From Nocardia alba NBRC 108234 (GTDB taxonomy: Bacteria > Actinomycetota > Actinomycetes > Mycobacteriales > Mycobacteriaceae), in the NCBI RefSeq assembly GCF_001612665.1, contig NZ_BDAX01000006.1:62001-126000 (forward strand): DNA of 64,000 bases, written 5' to 3'. Shown in pieces: positions 9,011-17,383 of this stretch (the stretch's first letter is position 1; each line of letters begins with the position of its first letter). The translations under genes and the position numbers were made by a program. The notes beneath the pieces were generated by a model that made no database searches, was not told the origin of the DNA, and worked only from the letters and a program-made list of their open reading frames with translations.

Positions 9011-10852
9011 ATGCCAGACATTCGCCAGGCTCAGCGCGCCTTCGACGCGGGCGTCCTCTCGCTCGGTCTGTCCATCGACGGTCAGGAGTCCGCGCGCGAC
9101 GAGGACTACGCGAAGCTGGCTTTCCAGCGCGCGACGGAATGGGATTCGTCGATGTGCGACGCGTGGCTGGGTCGCGCGGCGGCCGGCGAGGTGACCAAGG
9201 AGGTGCTGTTCAATCTGCATCGCACCAGCCTCGAGTCACTCGGTCGCGAGCAGCGCCGGATCGGCCTCGCCCCGCGCGCCATGGCCGGACGCTTCCTGCC
9301 CGGACTCTACATCGACTACCCGCTGGCCGGGCTCACCGAGATCTGGCTGGCCTGGGCATCGCAGCTGATCGCCGACACCGACTACGACCAGGCCGAGCAG
9401 GTGCTCGATGAACTGGCGAGGTTGCGCGGCAGTCGCGCCGAGGACCCCGACAAGCAGATCGATGATCGGATCAGCGCCTACATCCGCGCCATCCTGCACT
9501 ACAACACGCAGCGCTGGTCGGATGTGATGACCGTGCTGGCGGGCTCGGAAAGCTGGAAAGACCCCTACCTGGCCACCGGCGCGAACGTGATGGTCGGTAC
9601 CGCGTGCGCGCAGCTGGGATTGTTCGGCGAGGCGATCCGGCGCATGGAACAGGCCGAGGCGGGCCCGATTCCGTCAGCCAAGTTCACCGCCATGTACAAC
9701 CGTGGCCTGTGCCTGCGGGAATCGGGTAACGAGACCGAGGCCCAGAAGCTGTTCGAGCAGGTCTACTCACAGCTGCCCGACTTCGCCGCCAACACCACCG
9801 CGATGCGCGACCGCACCTTCCGGATCGTGGTCACCAGCCGCGAGGTGATCGACGCGCGCACCGACAAGTGGGATGCCAACTCGGCGCCGACGCTGGCCTC
9901 GATGAACGAGGCCGCCGCCGAGGACCGTGCCAAGACCGTGCTCGCCGAGGCGCGCGCCCAGCTCGACAAGCAGGTGGGACTGGCCTCGGTGAAGAACCAG
10001 GTGGCCAAGTTGCAGTCCTCGGCACAGCTGGCCAAGATCCGCGCGGGCAAGGGCCTGTCGAGCCAATCCCGTGGCCAGCACCTGGCTTTCACCGGTCCGC
10101 CCGGTACCGGCAAGACCACCATCGCGCGGGTGGTCGCCAAGATCTACTGCGGTGTCGGACTGTTGAAGACCGACAAGGTGGTCGAGGCCAAGCGGGTCGA
10201 CTTCGTGAGCCAGAACCTCGGCGGCACGGCGATCAAGTCGGAGAAGCTGATCGACAGCGCGATGGACGGCGTGCTGTTCATCGACGAGGCCTACACGCTG
10301 ATCCAGACCGGACTCTCGGGCGGCGACGCCTTCGGTCGCGAGGCGGTGGACACGCTGCTGGCGCGCATGGAGAACGACCGTGACCGGCTCGTGGTGATCA
10401 TCGCCGGGTACGACGGCGAGATCGACCGGCTGCTCGCCGCCAACGACGGTTTGGCCTCCCGGTTCGCCAAACGTCTGCAATTCCCGTCCTACACCGCTGC
10501 CGAGCTCGGGCAGATCGGCGAAATCGTGGCCAACAGCCGGGATTCGCAACTGTCACCGGAGTCGCTGGCCACCCTGATCGAGACCTGCGATCACCTCTAC
10601 AACCTGGAGAGCACCGATCAGAGCGGGCAACCGCGCCGCGGTGTCGACCTCGCCGGCAACGGTCGCTTCATCCGCAATGTGATCGAGTCGGCCGAGGAGG
10701 AACGGGAGTTCCGGCTGGCCAATACCGAGGGACTCGACCTGGCCGAGGTCGACGACGACGTGCTGATGCGCATCGAGGAGCCCGACATGCGGACCGCACT
10801 CGCCGGGATCGTCGCCACCCTCGGTATCGGGCAGATCCCGAACCTGAGCTGA
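9011..10852 (+). CDS. eccA: Type VII secretion AAA+ ATPase EccA
   Basis: 613 residues. The N-terminal half (about 1-280) is TPR-like helical repeats. The C-terminal half is a CbxX/CfqX-type AAA+ domain with Walker A GPPGTGKTT at 362-370, Walker B VLFIDEAY at 421-428, and a downstream sensor region SRFAKRLQFP. EccA is cytosolic and is thought to release substrates such as PE-PPE pairs from EspG. The ATG at 9011 gives MPDIRQAQRAF, the conserved family start; upstream in-frame sequence is non-coding. It is transcribed alone, divergent from eccD and convergent with eccB. Its presence, with EspG/PE/PPE, separates this locus from a minimal ESX-4. Confidence 0.95.
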   Translation: MPDIRQAQRAFDAGVLSLGLSIDGQESARDEDYAKLAFQRATEWDSSMCDAWLGRAAAGEVTKEVLFNLHRTSLESLGREQRRIGLAPRAMAGRFLPGLYIDYPLAGLTEIWLAWASQLIADTDYDQAEQVLDELARLRGSRAEDPDKQIDDRISAYIRAILHYNTQRWSDVMTVLAGSESWKDPYLATGANVMVGTACAQLGLFGEAIRRMEQAEAGPIPSAKFTAMYNRGLCLRESGNETEAQKLFEQVYSQLPDFAANTTAMRDRTFRIVVTSREVIDARTDKWDANSAPTLASMNEAAAEDRAKTVLAEARAQLDKQVGLASVKNQVAKLQSSAQLAKIRAGKGLSSQSRGQHLAFTGPPGTGKTTIARVVAKIYCGVGLLKTDKVVEAKRVDFVSQNLGGTAIKSEKLIDSAMDGVLFIDEAYTLIQTGLSGGDAFGREAVDTLLARMENDRDRLVVIIAGYDGEIDRLLAANDGLASRFAKRLQFPSYTAAELGQIGEIVANSRDSQLSPESLATLIETCDHLYNLESTDQSGQPRRGVDLAGNGRFIRNVIESAEEEREFRLANTEGLDLAEVDDDVLMRIEEPDMRTALAGIVATLGIGQIPNLS

Positions 10853-10898
10853 ACGCCGGAGCGTGGTGCGAATGCGCGCCCTGCCCTGATCTTTTCGG

Positions 10899-12407
10899 CT
10901 ACTTACTGGCCGAAGGTAGCGAATCGTAGCTGGTCAGTGCGTCTTTCGCGGACAGCGTCGGGCCGGGGACGAGCTGGCCGACGACCGACCACGGCGCGAG
11001 CCTGGGTTTGTCACCGAGGCCGAGTACCGCGGCGGTGGCGGCGTCAGGGATACCGTAGCGAATCCCGTTGTCCGCCACGTAGAACAGCGATTCACGTCGC
11101 AGACTCCCCGACTCCGCGCCGGTGACCTGGACGAATTCGCCGGTGCTCGGCGCCAGGTACACGGCGTCCATCCGGTTGCCCGAACCGTCGGCGGTCGCGA
11201 GCGTCACCGGCTTGGCCGCGGCGGCCAGCGGCAGTTTCGTTCCGGCGAGCAACGTCACCGCGGCGCGTTCGGTCGGTCCGTCCACCGACTTGCCCTGTGC
11301 GGTGGCCTCACCGGGATCCTTGGCCCAGTTCACACACGCCACGGGGGCATCCTCGGCGGACAGGATCCGCGGCTTGTGCTCGGGAAACGCGTCGATCGGC
11401 AAGGTGTGCAGCATCGCCATCTTGTCGAGCGCGTCCGGCGCCAGCGCGGCGATCTCGCGCATGCCCCGCGAGTCAGCGTTGCGCAGCAGGTCGGCGGTGA
11501 ACTTCGAGACCCGCTGCACGCCGTCGGCGAGCACCACGTACATCGTCTCCTTGCCCGCGGCCTCGACGCCGGTCACCGAGATGATGCCGCCGATCGGCAC
11601 ATTCGACAGCTTGCCGGGCCCTGGTTCGCCCGCGCGCTCGATCGCCGGCACGGTGAGCGGCGGGGCCTGGGTGGTCGCGCCGAGCACCGCGCTGCCGATC
11701 GGACGGACCTGCTGTCCGGTCAGGCCGAGGGTGCGGGCGAGCACCGAGTTGTTCGGGTCGACCTCGGCCCTGGTCCCCTGGTAGACGAGAAAGATCTTGT
11801 CGCTGTGGCGCATCAGCATGGCGTCGTCGGCGCCGACGGGGCCGATCCGGTCACCGGTCTCCAGCTTGCCGACGATGGCGGTGGTGAGGCCGCCGCCCGC
11901 ACCGGAGGCGCTCCCCGCGGCCGAGAGCGGGGTGGTCTCGCACAGCGTCCAATTCGAGCTGGACCCCTGCTTGGAACCCGGCATGGCCGCCGGGGCACCG
12001 GGTATGCCGAGCAGTGGACCGCGCGGCATCGAGCCGAGCTTGTCGTCCTTGACCGATTTCGGCGCCTGCGCGTTGCCCGCGATGAGCCGGGCCGAGGCCA
12101 GATTGAGCACCGGGTGGAGGGTTTTCTCGCCCTCTTTCGCCTCGACGACCACATACATGGCGCCGCTCTGCTTCCCGGTGACGATCAGTGCGTCACCGAT
12201 CGCGCCCTGCGGTTTCAGGAACCCGAGGATGGCCGCCCCCGCCACGATGATCAGACCGAGAACCGCGCCGACCATCAGCGACCGGCTCTGCGACTTCATC
12301 GGGTCGTGCAACATGCGCACATCACGGCGGACCAGCGCATGGTCAAGCCTGCGCAGCAGAAAGCGATAACCATTGACCTGGGCTTTGGTTGTCAGCTGTG
12401 CCGGCAC
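10899..12407 (-). CDS. eccB: Type VII secretion protein EccB
   Basis: 502 residues. The N-terminus PAQLTTKAQVNGYRFLLRR and then HALVRRDVRM are hallmarks of EccB. One membrane helix lies at about 43-64, followed by a large extracytoplasmic domain with two conserved Cys (in WTLCETT and APVACVNW) and repeated GIP/GLT segments. EccB is the periplasmic-facing part of the ESX membrane complex. I chose the GTG that places PAQ right after the initiator; a longer in-frame reading to a TTG at 12521 would overlap the divergent eccE start and adds non-conserved sequence. The ORF stands alone between convergent eccA and divergent eccE. Confidence 0.94.
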   Translation of the reverse strand: MPAQLTTKAQVNGYRFLLRRLDHALVRRDVRMLHDPMKSQSRSLMVGAVLGLIIVAGAAILGFLKPQGAIGDALIVTGKQSGAMYVVVEAKEGEKTLHPVLNLASARLIAGNAQAPKSVKDDKLGSMPRGPLLGIPGAPAAMPGSKQGSSSNWTLCETTPLSAAGSASGAGGGLTTAIVGKLETGDRIGPVGADDAMLMRHSDKIFLVYQGTRAEVDPNNSVLARTLGLTGQQVRPIGSAVLGATTQAPPLTVPAIERAGEPGPGKLSNVPIGGIISVTGVEAAGKETMYVVLADGVQRVSKFTADLLRNADSRGMREIAALAPDALDKMAMLHTLPIDAFPEHKPRILSAEDAPVACVNWAKDPGEATAQGKSVDGPTERAAVTLLAGTKLPLAAAAKPVTLATADGSGNRMDAVYLAPSTGEFVQVTGAESGSLRRESLFYVADNGIRYGIPDAATAAVLGLGDKPRLAPWSVVGQLVPGPTLSAKDALTSYDSLPSASK

Positions 12408-12513
12408 AGGGACTCCATTGCTGAGTTGATCACCATCTCGTCGGACACGGTACCGTAAATCCGGAACTTGTCCTTCACCATGATTCGACGTACGCCAAGC
12501 GGGGACAACGGCT

Positions 12514-14265
12514 TTGAACAACAGTATGAATGCCGGGCAAACCGGCAGCGCACACGTCTACGACACCCTGCGCGACCCGGAATTCTGGTTGTTCCGGATG
12601 TATCCGCTGCGTGCGTGTGTGCCGACCGCGATACTCGCGGCGATCGTGGCCTGGATCGTACTGGCGACGACCGATTCGGGCTACGGAGCGATCGGCGCCG
12701 CCGCGGCCGTGCTGTTGATCGGGCTCGTACCGATCCGTCGACGCCCCCCGGCGATCCGCATCGGCGACTGGTCGGCCCGTCGCCTGCGCGGGCGCGCCGA
12801 CACCCTCGATCGAGCGCCCGCGTTCGATGTACCGCTGCCGGAGGGCGGCGGCTGCGGCGTGCGCTGGGACGGCGATCTGTTGCTCACCATGCTGCGCATC
12901 GACCCGCCACCGGACGCCCTCACCCTGCTGCGCAGCGGCTCGCTCAGTGCCGACCAGTTGCTGCCGCTCACCGAAGTGGCACGCTGCCTCGAACAATTCG
13001 ATGTGGGGCTGGTGAGCATCGATGTGATCTCCACCGGCGCGCGTACGGCGGGCACCGGCGCGGCCGCACACCTGTACAACCGGATCCTCGGCCCGCTGCC
13101 CGCCATCGCGCACCGGACCAGCTGGCTCGTCCTTCGCCTCGACCCCGTGGCCAACGCGACCGCCGTCGACAAGCGCGGCGGCGGCGCGACCGGGGCGCTG
13201 CGCACCATGATCATCGCCACCCGCCGGGTCGCGAATCGGCTGGCCACCCAGGGCATCGACGCCGCGGTGCTCACCGCGACCGAGATGAACAGCGCCCTGC
13301 GCGAACTGTCCTACGGCTTCGACCCGCTGCGGCTGACCGAGTCGGCGCACGGCTTGGAGTCCGAGTTCGGCAGGCATCTGACGCACTACCAGCTCACCGC
13401 GCCGATGATCGGCACCAACGGACTGGCCGAGATCTGGTCGCTGCCCACCCTGTCGACCACCGTCACCCTGCGCCTGCACCCCGGCGCGGGCCGGATCGGA
13501 CGCGCGGACGACAAAGCCGGGACCGTCGTGCTCAACGCCGTCGTCCGCTTCGATTCGGCCGAGCCCTACAGCAAGGCACCGATCGCCGGGCTGCGCGAGC
13601 TTCCCGGCAGTCAGCGCCGAATCCTGCTCGACACCTTGCCCATCGGCGCCGCCGACGACCTCGGCGGTCGCGACGGCTACCGCGGCACCCTCACCGCGCT
13701 CACCGACATCGCCGTGCCGACGACCGGCTGCGGCCAGCTGATCGGCGCCGACGAACGCGGCCAGGGTATCGCCGTCCCACTGATCGGCGCGGGCACCCGC
13801 CACGTCGACGTGATCGGCAATCTGGACCTGGCTCAGCAGGTGATCCTGCGGGCCACCGCACTCGGCGCCCACGCCATCGTCCATACCGCCCGCCCGCAGG
13901 CCTGGCAGTCGATGGTCGCCAATCTGGCTACGCCCCAGCTGCTCTCGATCGCGCCACGCGCCGCGGGCGCGACCCCCCAGGCCCCGCCCGGCCCGCCGCC
14001 GGTCCCCGCCGCCCCCTACCCCACCACCACCGTCCTGGTGTTCGACGGCATCGCACCGACCACCCATCTGGGTGGGGCCACCTTCATCGAAATCCGCACC
14101 ACCGAACGCGATCCCGACGCCCTACCGCCCGACGTGACCCTCATCCAGGACCCCCACGCCCCCAACCGGATCACCGTCAGAACCAGCACCGGCAGCGCGA
14201 CCGTGTCGATGGTGACAACCCCCGACGAAATGCACTACATCGGCGAATCACTGGCAGCCCGCTGA
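12514..14265 (+). CDS. eccE: Type VII secretion protein EccE
   Basis: 583 residues. Two membrane helices near the N-terminus (about 33-51 and 58-74, LVPIRRRPPAI after the second) are followed by a long cytoplasmic domain with VRWDGDLLLTMLRI and VDVISTGAR, matching EccE. EccE sits at the edge of the ESX membrane complex and stabilises it. The initiator is TTG at 12514; an ATG four codons on (12526) is an alternative. The last about 90 residues follow a Pro/Ala-rich linker. It is transcribed away from eccB with about 106 bases between the starts, so the two probably share a regulatory region. Confidence 0.88.
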   Translation: MNNSMNAGQTGSAHVYDTLRDPEFWLFRMYPLRACVPTAILAAIVAWIVLATTDSGYGAIGAAAAVLLIGLVPIRRRPPAIRIGDWSARRLRGRADTLDRAPAFDVPLPEGGGCGVRWDGDLLLTMLRIDPPPDALTLLRSGSLSADQLLPLTEVARCLEQFDVGLVSIDVISTGARTAGTGAAAHLYNRILGPLPAIAHRTSWLVLRLDPVANATAVDKRGGGATGALRTMIIATRRVANRLATQGIDAAVLTATEMNSALRELSYGFDPLRLTESAHGLESEFGRHLTHYQLTAPMIGTNGLAEIWSLPTLSTTVTLRLHPGAGRIGRADDKAGTVVLNAVVRFDSAEPYSKAPIAGLRELPGSQRRILLDTLPIGAADDLGGRDGYRGTLTALTDIAVPTTGCGQLIGADERGQGIAVPLIGAGTRHVDVIGNLDLAQQVILRATALGAHAIVHTARPQAWQSMVANLATPQLLSIAPRAAGATPQAPPGPPPVPAAPYPTTTVLVFDGIAPTTHLGGATFIEIRTTERDPDALPPDVTLIQDPHAPNRITVRTSTGSATVSMVTTPDEMHYIGESLAAR

Positions 14266-14599
14266 CCCCAGGCGGATAAGCCTCGCCCGCACCCAGCTCG
14301 GTCACACCGGCACAGCCCGGGGCCGCCCGTTCGTCACGGTGTCCCCGCCGAGCGGTTGAACTCAGCGACCGGATCCCGGACGCACGTCAGCCAGCCCACA
14401 ACACCAATCCCATCGCACAGCACCAGAACCCACCCAACGCCACCCCGCCCGGGCCGACCCCGAGGAGGCCCACGCCCGCGCAGCGGGCGTAGCGGCCCGG
14501 CCGCCCGAAAAACGGGGCGGGACAAAGTGCCGAAGGCACAAGTCCCGCCCCGTTTTTCGGGTGGCCCCCAGGGGGCCGCGCTCGAGCGCGCCAGCGCTC
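14266..14599. other. 334-base gap between convergent eccE and esx genes
   Basis: I see no gene here. It holds a small perfect 8-bp hairpin (14472-14490, ACGCCCGC with a GCA loop) and then the large hairpin at 14504-14561. The sequence is C/A-rich on the plus strand before these. Confidence 0.7.
14504..14561. terminator. Very strong bidirectional hairpin terminator
   Basis: A 20-bp perfect stem (CCCGAAAAACGGGGCGGGAC with its complement) is followed by a 3/2 internal loop, then a GTGCC/GGCAC stem with a GAA loop. The A5/T5 runs in the stem make it work on both strands. It separates the convergent eccE and esx operon ends. Confidence 0.85.
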
Positions 14600-14893
14600 C
14601 TAAAAGTCAGCGAAGCCGTCGCCGACCTTGCCGTCGGCCTCGAGCGCGCGGTTGAGCGCGGCTTCGACCTGAGCGGCGAGCTTGTCGAGCTTGTCGAGGG
14701 TGTCGGTCAGCTCGGTGGTGACGTTCTTGTGCGCGGTGTCGAAGGTCGAGATCGCCTGGTCACCCTGGAGGTTGTTCCGGAAATCCGAAGCGGCGCCCTC
14801 GAGTTCGTCGATTTCGCCCTTCATCTTCCCGCCGTAGGTCTGCAGGTCGCTGAACAGCTCGTTCATCGCGGCGGGATCATAAAGAATGGTCAT
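14600..14893 (-). CDS. WXG100-type (ESAT-6-like) protein lacking the WXG tryptophan
   Basis: 97 residues, the size of ESX substrates. Two long helices are predicted around a short turn, with a start MTILYDPAAMNEL. The turn that normally has W-x-G reads LQGDQAIS (about residues 42-49), so Trp is replaced by Leu. The family pairs as a helical hairpin heterodimer; the partner should be the adjacent WXG100 protein encoded 25 bases upstream in the operon. ATG at 14893 is preferred because the longer reading frame is non-conserved. Last gene of the substrate operon, ending just before the hairpin at 14504-14561. Confidence 0.85.
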   Translation of the reverse strand: MTILYDPAAMNELFSDLQTYGGKMKGEIDELEGAASDFRNNLQGDQAISTFDTAHKNVTTELTDTLDKLDKLAAQVEAALNRALEADGKVGDGFADF

Positions 14894-14918
14894 AGCTTGA
14901 GTCCTGTTCGTGTCGCGG

Positions 14919-15248
14919 TCAGAGGTTGGTGAGGCTGCCGCCACCGCCGGTGGAACCACCACCGGACAGGCCTTGGCCGTCCATGTTCACCAGGGTGGAC
15001 TTACCGGTGCTGACCGCTTCGGTGAGCCGGTCGAACTTCTTGTTCAGTGCATCGGACTCGTCGTGCCAGGCCTGGGCGACCTTCACGAACTCGTCGGAGG
15101 CGTCACCCTTCCAGCCGCGGAGCACGGCCTGGGCGGCGTCATCGATCTGGCCTACCGACGTGCGGAGGTTGCCGATGCTGCTTTCGAGCTTGGAGACGAC
15201 GCCGTCTACGCCGCCGGCTTCTACACCTACTGGTCCCTGAGGGGGCAT
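14919..15248 (-). CDS. WXG100-family type VII secretion target (EsxB/CFP-10-like)
   Basis: 109 residues. Helix 1 is followed by the canonical WXG turn in LRGWKGDASDEFV (about 44-56), then helix 2 with AWHDESDALNKKFDRL. The C-terminal tail is Gly/Ser-rich (about 92-109) and carries no clear YxxxD/E signal. It is likely the partner of the LQG-type protein encoded just downstream. A strong AGGAAAGG ribosome site precedes the ATG at 15248. It would be exported through this ESX machine. Confidence 0.9.
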   Translation of the reverse strand: MPPQGPVGVEAGGVDGVVSKLESSIGNLRTSVGQIDDAAQAVLRGWKGDASDEFVKVAQAWHDESDALNKKFDRLTEAVSTGKSTLVNMDGQGLSGGGSTGGGGSLTNL

Positions 15249-15290
15249 GTGCCGAACCTTTCCTACTTGATGGTTGAAACGAGAGATGGC

Positions 15291-16079
15291 TTAATCTGGC
15301 CGCCACCCCCCACCGGGAAGCCCCTCGAGGAGCGCACCGATCGCCTGCGTGAGGCGGTGATCGGTGCCCGGCGTGATGGTCGACCACACCTGCCCGTCGG
15401 GCGCCGTCATCGGCGCCACGACGATCCGGCCGCGCGCGGTGTCGTACACCGCGACCGCGCCAGGGGCTCGGGTGGTCAGCCCGTCGTGGTGGACTACGGC
15501 GACGATCTCGGTGTAGCCATGGCAGGTGCCGAAGGCCGCGCCGAGCACGGTCGCCTGATGCGCGTCGATACCGAGCGCGTACATCGCGTCCACGTACTCA
15601 GAAGTTGTCTCGGCCGCGTCGAGACGCGCGGCGAGGTCGTCGGCCGCGACGCTCACCGGCGCTACCTCGGCGGGCGCGCTGGTCGGCAGCGCGGCGAGGA
15701 GCAGGCGGGTGAGTTCGCGGTCGGATCCGTCGATGGTGTCGGTGGCGATCTCGAAGGTCTCGCCGGTGCGGACCGCGCTGGCGTGACCGGAACCGCGGCG
15801 GGCCACACAGATTCGCCGGCCGTCGTCGCCGTAGCCACGGGCGACGAGTTCGGCGTCGGGTTGGGACAGGGTGTGCAGCGCGCCCGCCAGATCGGGTTCG
15901 ACATCGCCGTAGGTGTCGAAGATGCCGGTGGCGGTGAGTTCGGCGACCGCGGCGTCGCGGGCCGCGCGCCACGCGTCGAAGGTGTCCTGCCGCGGGCCGA
16001 CGGCGAGCACCAGCGGCAGGGTCTGTACTCCGAGCCGGTCGGCGACGGCGAGCAGCGCGTCGTTGGTGAGGGTGGTCAT
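15291..16079 (-). CDS. espG: ESX secretion-associated chaperone EspG (copy 1)
   Basis: 262 residues. It starts TLTNDALLAVADRLGVQTLPLVL, and has a central RGYGDDGRRICVARRG and a final VWSTITPGTDHRLTQAIGALL, a pattern shared with EspG proteins. EspG is a cytosolic chaperone that binds the tip of PPE proteins and keeps PE-PPE dimers soluble until export. The gene overlaps the PPE gene stop by four bases (ATGA), which fits a PPE-specific chaperone. Two further EspG paralogues lie at 19842-20624 and 46282-47079. Family call is from fold-level motifs. Confidence 0.85.
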   Translation of the reverse strand: MTTLTNDALLAVADRLGVQTLPLVLAVGPRQDTFDAWRAARDAAVAELTATGIFDTYGDVEPDLAGALHTLSQPDAELVARGYGDDGRRICVARRGSGHASAVRTGETFEIATDTIDGSDRELTRLLLAALPTSAPAEVAPVSVAADDLAARLDAAETTSEYVDAMYALGIDAHQATVLGAAFGTCHGYTEIVAVVHHDGLTTRAPGAVAVYDTARGRIVVAPMTAPDGQVWSTITPGTDHRLTQAIGALLEGLPGGGWRPD

Positions 16080-17053
16080 GGCCGGCCCTCCGCGGTGGCG
16101 GTGCCGCCGGTCTGCGTGGCGGCGCGTTCGGCGACGCCGAGCACCGCGGGCGCGGCCTGGATCTCGCCTTCGGCGACCAGCTGGTCGGACTCCTCGTAGG
16201 CAAGTCCCGCGCGCGGGAAGCGGGCGGAGTCCTGGCCTCCACCTTGCGCCATCGCCCCGGGGACGAGCGGCGCGGACTGCCCGGCGGGCGTGGTCGTGAC
16301 CGGCGCGGACTGAGTCGTCACGCTCGTCGCGGTCGCTGATTGGACGAAAGTCGCCGCGCGGTAAGCCGTTTGCACGGGTGCGGGCATCGACGGCAGCATG
16401 CCGAGTCCGATCGCGCCGACCCCGGATGTCACCGCGGCATTCGGTGTCGGCGGCGCGTTCTGGCCCGACTTCTCACCGGTCAGCGCGGCCTCCGGGGCGA
16501 TCGGCGGCGGCGGCGCGTGCAGCCAGGGCGTCGCCAGCGGTTCGGTGGCCGCCTCGTAGCTGCGCATCACCCGGGAGGCGACGGCTTTGGCCATGTCGGC
16601 GTCGGCGTCGGTCTGCGCCGCGATCGCCTTGATCGGCGCGCCGAGGGCGGCACCGACCTGTTCCAGCGCCTGCTGCATCGCCGTGATCGCGGCGATGTCG
16701 GCCGTGTCGGGCATGGCGATGGCCGCCACCTCGTAGGCGAGGACCTGGGCCTGCATCCTGGCCGCGTTGGCGGTCGCGGCCGCCGCGGTCTCGAGCAACC
16801 ACTCGCGCAGCGTCGAGATCCGTTCCCACACGAGCTCGCTGCTCCCGGACTTCCAGGAGCCACGCAAGGTCTGCAGCACCTGCTCGTAGTCGAGCACGGC
16901 CGCGCCGAAGGCCGCGGCGAGCCGCGTCCAGGCGGCGGCCGCGTCGGCCATCGGCATCGGTCCGGCACCGGTGGTGAGGTCGGTGGCGAGCTTGTCCGGC
17001 TCGCGCGCCTCCCACACCACTCCGGTGAACCCGGGCTGCGGTGGTTCGATCAT
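16076..17053 (-). CDS. PPE-family protein
   Basis: 325 residues. The first about 170 residues are the PPE-like helical domain: the N-terminus reads EPPQPGFTGVVWEAREPDKLA, followed by PMADAAAAWTRLAAAFGAAV and a WKSGSSELV turn. The rest is Ala/Pro/Thr-rich and low in structure. PPE proteins dimerise with a PE protein and are ESX substrates guided by EspG. The PE gene is immediately upstream with a 1-base overlap, and EspG is immediately downstream, so the PE-PPE-EspG trio is intact. The final stretch (VPGAMAQGGGQDSARFPRAG) may be a processing or targeting tail. Confidence 0.9.
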   Translation of the reverse strand: MIEPPQPGFTGVVWEAREPDKLATDLTTGAGPMPMADAAAAWTRLAAAFGAAVLDYEQVLQTLRGSWKSGSSELVWERISTLREWLLETAAAATANAARMQAQVLAYEVAAIAMPDTADIAAITAMQQALEQVGAALGAPIKAIAAQTDADADMAKAVASRVMRSYEAATEPLATPWLHAPPPPIAPEAALTGEKSGQNAPPTPNAAVTSGVGAIGLGMLPSMPAPVQTAYRAATFVQSATATSVTTQSAPVTTTPAGQSAPLVPGAMAQGGGQDSARFPRAGLAYEESDQLVAEGEIQAAPAVLGVAERAATQTGGTATAEGRP

Positions 17054-17355
17054 TATCCGTTGAAACCGCTGGTGTTGTCGGTTTCCATCTGGTCGAAGTC
17101 GCTCACCTGCGCGCGCAGGGTGGCGGCGAGCTTGTTCATCTCGTGCGCGCCCGCCTCGGCGCCGGTCAGGTAGTCGTCGGCGACGCCGTTGGCCGTGTTC
17201 GCGGCGCGCACCGACACCTCCTCGATGCCGGCCGGGGCGACGTGCAGCGCCGGTGCCACCGCGGTCAGTTCGGTGGTGAGCCGGTCGGCGATGCCGTCCA
17301 GCGCCGCCGCGGCTTTACTCGCCGCGGCCGAATCGAATTCGAAGGTGTTACTCAT
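17053..17355 (-). CDS. PE-domain protein
   Basis: 100 residues. A helical hairpin with the characteristic HVAPAGIEEVSVRAA segment at about 38-52, the turn-proximal element of PE proteins. The C-terminus FDQMETDN could supply the acidic part of an export signal but is not a textbook YxxxD/E. Partner of the PPE protein encoded downstream. The stop and the PPE start overlap by one base, consistent with coupled expression of the pair. Confidence 0.87.
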   Translation of the reverse strand: MSNTFEFDSAAASKAAAALDGIADRLTTELTAVAPALHVAPAGIEEVSVRAANTANGVADDYLTGAEAGAHEMNKLAATLRAQVSDFDQMETDNTSGFNG

Positions 17356-17383
17356 CTGCCACTCCTGTCATGGTCGTGCCGCG

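Noticed and set aside
12468..14279. 603- and 530-residue frames overlapping eccE
   Set aside because: Arg/His/Pro-rich translations without domain motifs; eccE explains the region.
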